From contig CAWVWF010000145.1 in assembly GCA_963933885.1 (NCBI GenBank), forward strand, positions 1-9,336: DNA of 9,336 nt, in the 5' to 3' direction. The translations under genes were made by a program, and so were the position numbers. The notes below the pieces were generated by a model that was not told the DNA's origin, made no database searches, and was given only the letters and a program-made list of their open reading frames with translations. Positions within the stretch are counted from its first letter, which is position 1. Every line of letters begins with the position of its first letter. This document shows, piece by piece, positions 6,849 through 9,336 of the stretch. The DNA is from CAWVWF01 sp963933885. GTDB taxonomy: Bacteria > Bacteroidota > Bacteroidia > Flavobacteriales_C > GCA-002722245.

Positions 6849-6870
6849 GACAAATAAAAAAACAGAATAG

Positions 6871-9030
6871 ATGAAGATAGCTATAATTAACTTGCATGGT
6901 TTAGTGAAGGGAAGTGGTCTAGAAATAGGTCGTGATGCTGATAATGGAGGTCAAACGAAATATGTATTTGAATTAGCTGAGCATTTATCAATGCACAATG
7001 ATGTCGAGAAGATTTATATTTTCACTAGAAAACTTAAAGACGCTGATGTTTCCGAAGAATATGGAGCTACGGTCGAGGAAATAAATCCTAAGTTTGAAAT
7101 CAGAAGAATAGAGTTTGGAGGATTAAAGTATAAAAAGAAAGAAGAACTTTGGGCGCATCTTGATGAATTTGTGGAAAACACAATTAAGCATATTAGTGAT
7201 TCTAAATTATCACTTGATTGGTTACATTCTCATTATGGAGATGCTGGTTATGCCGCTACTCAATTATCAATTAAACTTAATATTCCATTTGCTCACACTG
7301 GTCATTCATTAGGAGTTGCCAAAAAGGAAAAAATGATAGCTTCAGGAATGACAGAAGCTGAAGCGGAGGAAAAGTTTAAATTCAAACAAAGAATTAGTGC
7401 AGAAGAAGGAGCTCTTGCGTTAAGTGAATTTATTGTTACATCTACTTATTTAGAAATTGGAGATTGGGAAAAGTATAATAATTACGATAAAGCTCAATTC
7501 CATATTCAACCTCCTGGAATTGATATAGAAAAATTTAGTCCATATTACATCAAAGAATTTCAAGAAGACGAAGAGTATTTGAAATTACAAAGAAGGTATT
7601 GGGTTGGTCAAAATATTGAAAAATTCCTTACAAATCCTAATAAGCCTGTTATCCTAGCACTAAGTCGTCCTGATAGACGAAAGAATTTACATACGTTAAT
7701 AGAAGCTTATGGTAATGATAAAGAGCTTCAAGCATTATCTAACTTAGTGATCTTTGCAGGAATTAGGAAAGACATCAATTCTATGCCTGAGGCTGAACAA
7801 GAGGTTTTAACGGAGTTATTGCTATTAATGGATAAACATGATCTATATGGTAAGTTAGCAATACCTAAGAGGCATGATATTGAAAATGAGGTGGCTTTGA
7901 TTTATCAGTACTGTGCAAATAAGAGAGGAGTATTTGCAAATATCTGTCTTCACGAAAATTTTGGATTAACAACTATTGAGGCAGGAGGTACTGGTTTACC
8001 AGTGGTTATTACCAAAAATGGAGGTCCTTCTGAGATTGTTCCCAAAATGAAAAATGGATATTTGGTAGATCCAGATGATGAAGAAGATATTACAACTAGT
8101 ATAAAAAGGATTTTAACAAGCGAAGAAAGATGGAGGCGATATAGTGATAATGGAATTATAGCTACAAAAAAACATTATAGTTGGGCTTCACATATAGAAG
8201 TTTATGTAAGTTGGGTTCAAGAAAGTTTAAATAGAACTGAAGCTAAAACAGCAAAAGAACTTAACGCACCAAAAGCAAACATTGATCGCTTAAAGAAGGC
8301 TAAAAGTTTAATAATTACGGATATTGATGGTACTTTGATATCTCCTGAGCATGGTGATCCAGGAGTTGAAGAACTTAAAAAATATCTAAAGAATAAACCT
8401 GAAGATGTATGTTTCGCGTTAGCATCAGGAAGAAATTTTGATTTAGTTAAAGAGGTAGTTGAAGCATATGATCTAGATGTTGATTTTATGATCTCATCTG
8501 TTGGTACTGAAATCTATTATGATACTTCTAAAGAATCAAAAGATGAAGATTGGAGTGCATACTTAGAATTTAAATGGGATAGAGAAAAAATTGTTGAGTT
8601 ATTAAAACCTATAAAGTGGTTAGAACTTCAAGAAGATAACGCTCAAAATCCACATAAAATATCATACTACTGTAACCCAAAGGTTTACAATGAAGAAAAG
8701 ATTAAAAACAGATTGGATAATGATTGGTATCACATTAATGTAATATCTTCTCACAATCGTTTTGTTGATATCCTTCCTAAAAGAGCTTCAAAAGGAAACG
8801 CCATATTGTATCTTTGTCATAAATGGGGATTACAGCTAAATAAGGTTTACGCATGTGGTGATTCAGGAAATGATATGGATATGTTCCGTGATCCAATTAA
8901 TGGAATTGTGGTAGGTAACAGATCAGAAGAATTGAGTCATTTAAAATCTAGAAATAAACTGTATATCTCAAAAGAATTTGCTGCGGCTGGAATACTTGAA
9001 GGTCTAAAAGCATATGGAGTTAAAAAGTAA
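6871..9030 (+). CDS. Sucrose-phosphate synthase fused to a sucrose-phosphate phosphatase domain
   Basis: 719 residues, close to the usual ~720 of two-domain bacterial sucrose-phosphate synthases; cytoplasmic, with no signal peptide. The N-terminal GT4 glycosyltransferase (about 1-460) should join UDP- or ADP-glucose to fructose-6-phosphate. It has DNGGQTKYV (GGQ at 26-28), HSHYGDAGY, HTGHSLG (142-148), HIQPPGID, the RPDRRKN phosphate/nucleotide loop (266-272) and the E-x7-E motif (E362, E370) before GLPVVITKNGGPSEI. The C-terminal HAD-type phosphatase domain (about 478-715) keeps every motif: DIDGT (484-488; nucleophile D484, acid/base D486), SGR (519-521), K641 and GDSGNDMDMF (663-672). Both steps to free sucrose are therefore likely in one polypeptide, unlike the Synechocystis enzyme, whose phosphatase domain is degenerate. 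Sucrose could serve as an osmolyte or store; that role is inference. The next gene starts 12 bases after the stop, so the two probably form an operon. Confidence 0.93.
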   Translation: MKIAIINLHGLVKGSGLEIGRDADNGGQTKYVFELAEHLSMHNDVEKIYIFTRKLKDADVSEEYGATVEEINPKFEIRRIEFGGLKYKKKEELWAHLDEFVENTIKHISDSKLSLDWLHSHYGDAGYAATQLSIKLNIPFAHTGHSLGVAKKEKMIASGMTEAEAEEKFKFKQRISAEEGALALSEFIVTSTYLEIGDWEKYNNYDKAQFHIQPPGIDIEKFSPYYIKEFQEDEEYLKLQRRYWVGQNIEKFLTNPNKPVILALSRPDRRKNLHTLIEAYGNDKELQALSNLVIFAGIRKDINSMPEAEQEVLTELLLLMDKHDLYGKLAIPKRHDIENEVALIYQYCANKRGVFANICLHENFGLTTIEAGGTGLPVVITKNGGPSEIVPKMKNGYLVDPDDEEDITTSIKRILTSEERWRRYSDNGIIATKKHYSWASHIEVYVSWVQESLNRTEAKTAKELNAPKANIDRLKKAKSLIITDIDGTLISPEHGDPGVEELKKYLKNKPEDVCFALASGRNFDLVKEVVEAYDLDVDFMISSVGTEIYYDTSKESKDEDWSAYLEFKWDREKIVELLKPIKWLELQEDNAQNPHKISYYCNPKVYNEEKIKNRLDNDWYHINVISSHNRFVDILPKRASKGNAILYLCHKWGLQLNKVYACGDSGNDMDMFRDPINGIVVGNRSEELSHLKSRNKLYISKEFAAAGILEGLKAYGVKK

Positions 9031-9042
9031 AATATAGTATTT

Positions 9043-9336
9043 ATGTATTCGGGTAGTGGTTTTAAAGATTGGGAAATAGGAGATGTAGAAGTTCATGTTC
9101 ATAATGGTATTTATCATTTGTTTCATTTAATTATTCCTAATCACGATTATATTGCGCACGCAGTATCTAAAGACGGTATATCTTGGGAAAGAGTTGATAA
9201 CGCTATGTTTGTAGGTCATCCAGGTCAATGGGATGATGATATGTTATGGACAATGGATGTTGGAGATTGTGATGATGGTTCATTTGAAATGTACTATACA
9301 GGATTACAAATTTCAGATAGAGGTGTAAATCAAAAA
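9043..9336 (+). CDS. Five-bladed propeller glycosidase-like protein (GH32/43/68 superfamily, 3' partial)
   Basis: An ORF starting at ATG 9043 stays open for 98 codons to the window edge. It has no signal peptide, so it is probably cytoplasmic. Early residues GDVEVHVHNGIYHLFHLI and IAHAVSKDGISWERVDN (38-53) have the pattern of the first blade of five-bladed glycosidase propellers: an acidic residue just before a strand, then 'dG.YhLf', then 'A.SkDG..W'. D14 is at the position where these enzymes carry the nucleophile or base. A second acidic stretch, WDDDMLWTMDVGD (63-75), and FEMYYTGL follow. The GH32 signature WMNDPNG is absent, so it is not a standard invertase; the assignment rests on fold-level resemblance. 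Being 12 bases behind the sucrose-phosphate synthase gene, it probably acts on sucrose or a related glycoside. The coding call is firm, the substrate is not. Confidence 0.72.
   Translation, partial: MYSGSGFKDWEIGDVEVHVHNGIYHLFHLIIPNHDYIAHAVSKDGISWERVDNAMFVGHPGQWDDDMLWTMDVGDCDDGSFEMYYTGLQISDRGVNQK

Overview
The window looks like chromosomal DNA of a Bacteroidota (Flavobacteriia/Cytophagia-like) bacterium. It is AT-rich and has few Shine-Dalgarno sequences. It encodes several families largely confined to that phylum: proteins with type IX secretion system (T9SS) type A and type B C-terminal sorting domains, SprB-like repeats, a DUF5606 protein, and an OmpA-family protein with the PorE-type order TPR / PD40 propeller / carboxypeptidase-regulatory-like / OmpA C-terminal. 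All genes read on the + strand. No mobile element, CRISPR array, tRNA or rRNA was seen, and no gene-free stretch exceeds about 135 bases.

Layout. (1) Bases 1-1128 hold the 3' end of a large secreted protein with three SprB-like repeats and a type A sorting domain. A small DUF5606 protein follows (1195-1614), closed by a strong palindromic terminator (1634-1668). (2) An EI24/CysZ-like inner-membrane protein (1703-2488) overlaps by one base (TAATG) a secreted protein of 689 residues (2488-4557). That protein is built from seven ~60-residue repeats, probably a seven-bladed propeller, then a PKD domain and a type B (CHU_C) sorting domain. (3) After about 130 bases with a possible weak terminator and a Bacteroidota-type promoter comes the PorE-like OmpA-family protein (4691-6757), closed by a strong terminator (6780-6812). 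(4) A sucrose-phosphate synthase fused to an apparently intact sucrose-phosphate phosphatase domain (6871-9030) is followed 12 bases later by the start of a five-bladed-propeller glycosidase-like gene (9043 to the window end). The second gene runs off the window.

How the genes may work together. The first three units centre on the cell surface: two T9SS cargo proteins and an envelope protein related to a T9SS component. The last unit looks like a separate sucrose module. One enzyme would make sucrose from UDP-glucose and fructose-6-phosphate, and the neighbour, a distant GH32/43/68-type protein, may hydrolyse or remodel sucrose or a related glycoside.

The points most worth a second look are: the seven regular 59-61-residue repeats; the PorE-like protein whose OmpA domain appears to have lost its peptidoglycan-binding Asp and Arg and which carries a very basic linker; the type B cargo gene without an adjacent PorP/SprF gene; and the fused sucrose-synthesis enzyme paired with a divergent glycosidase.
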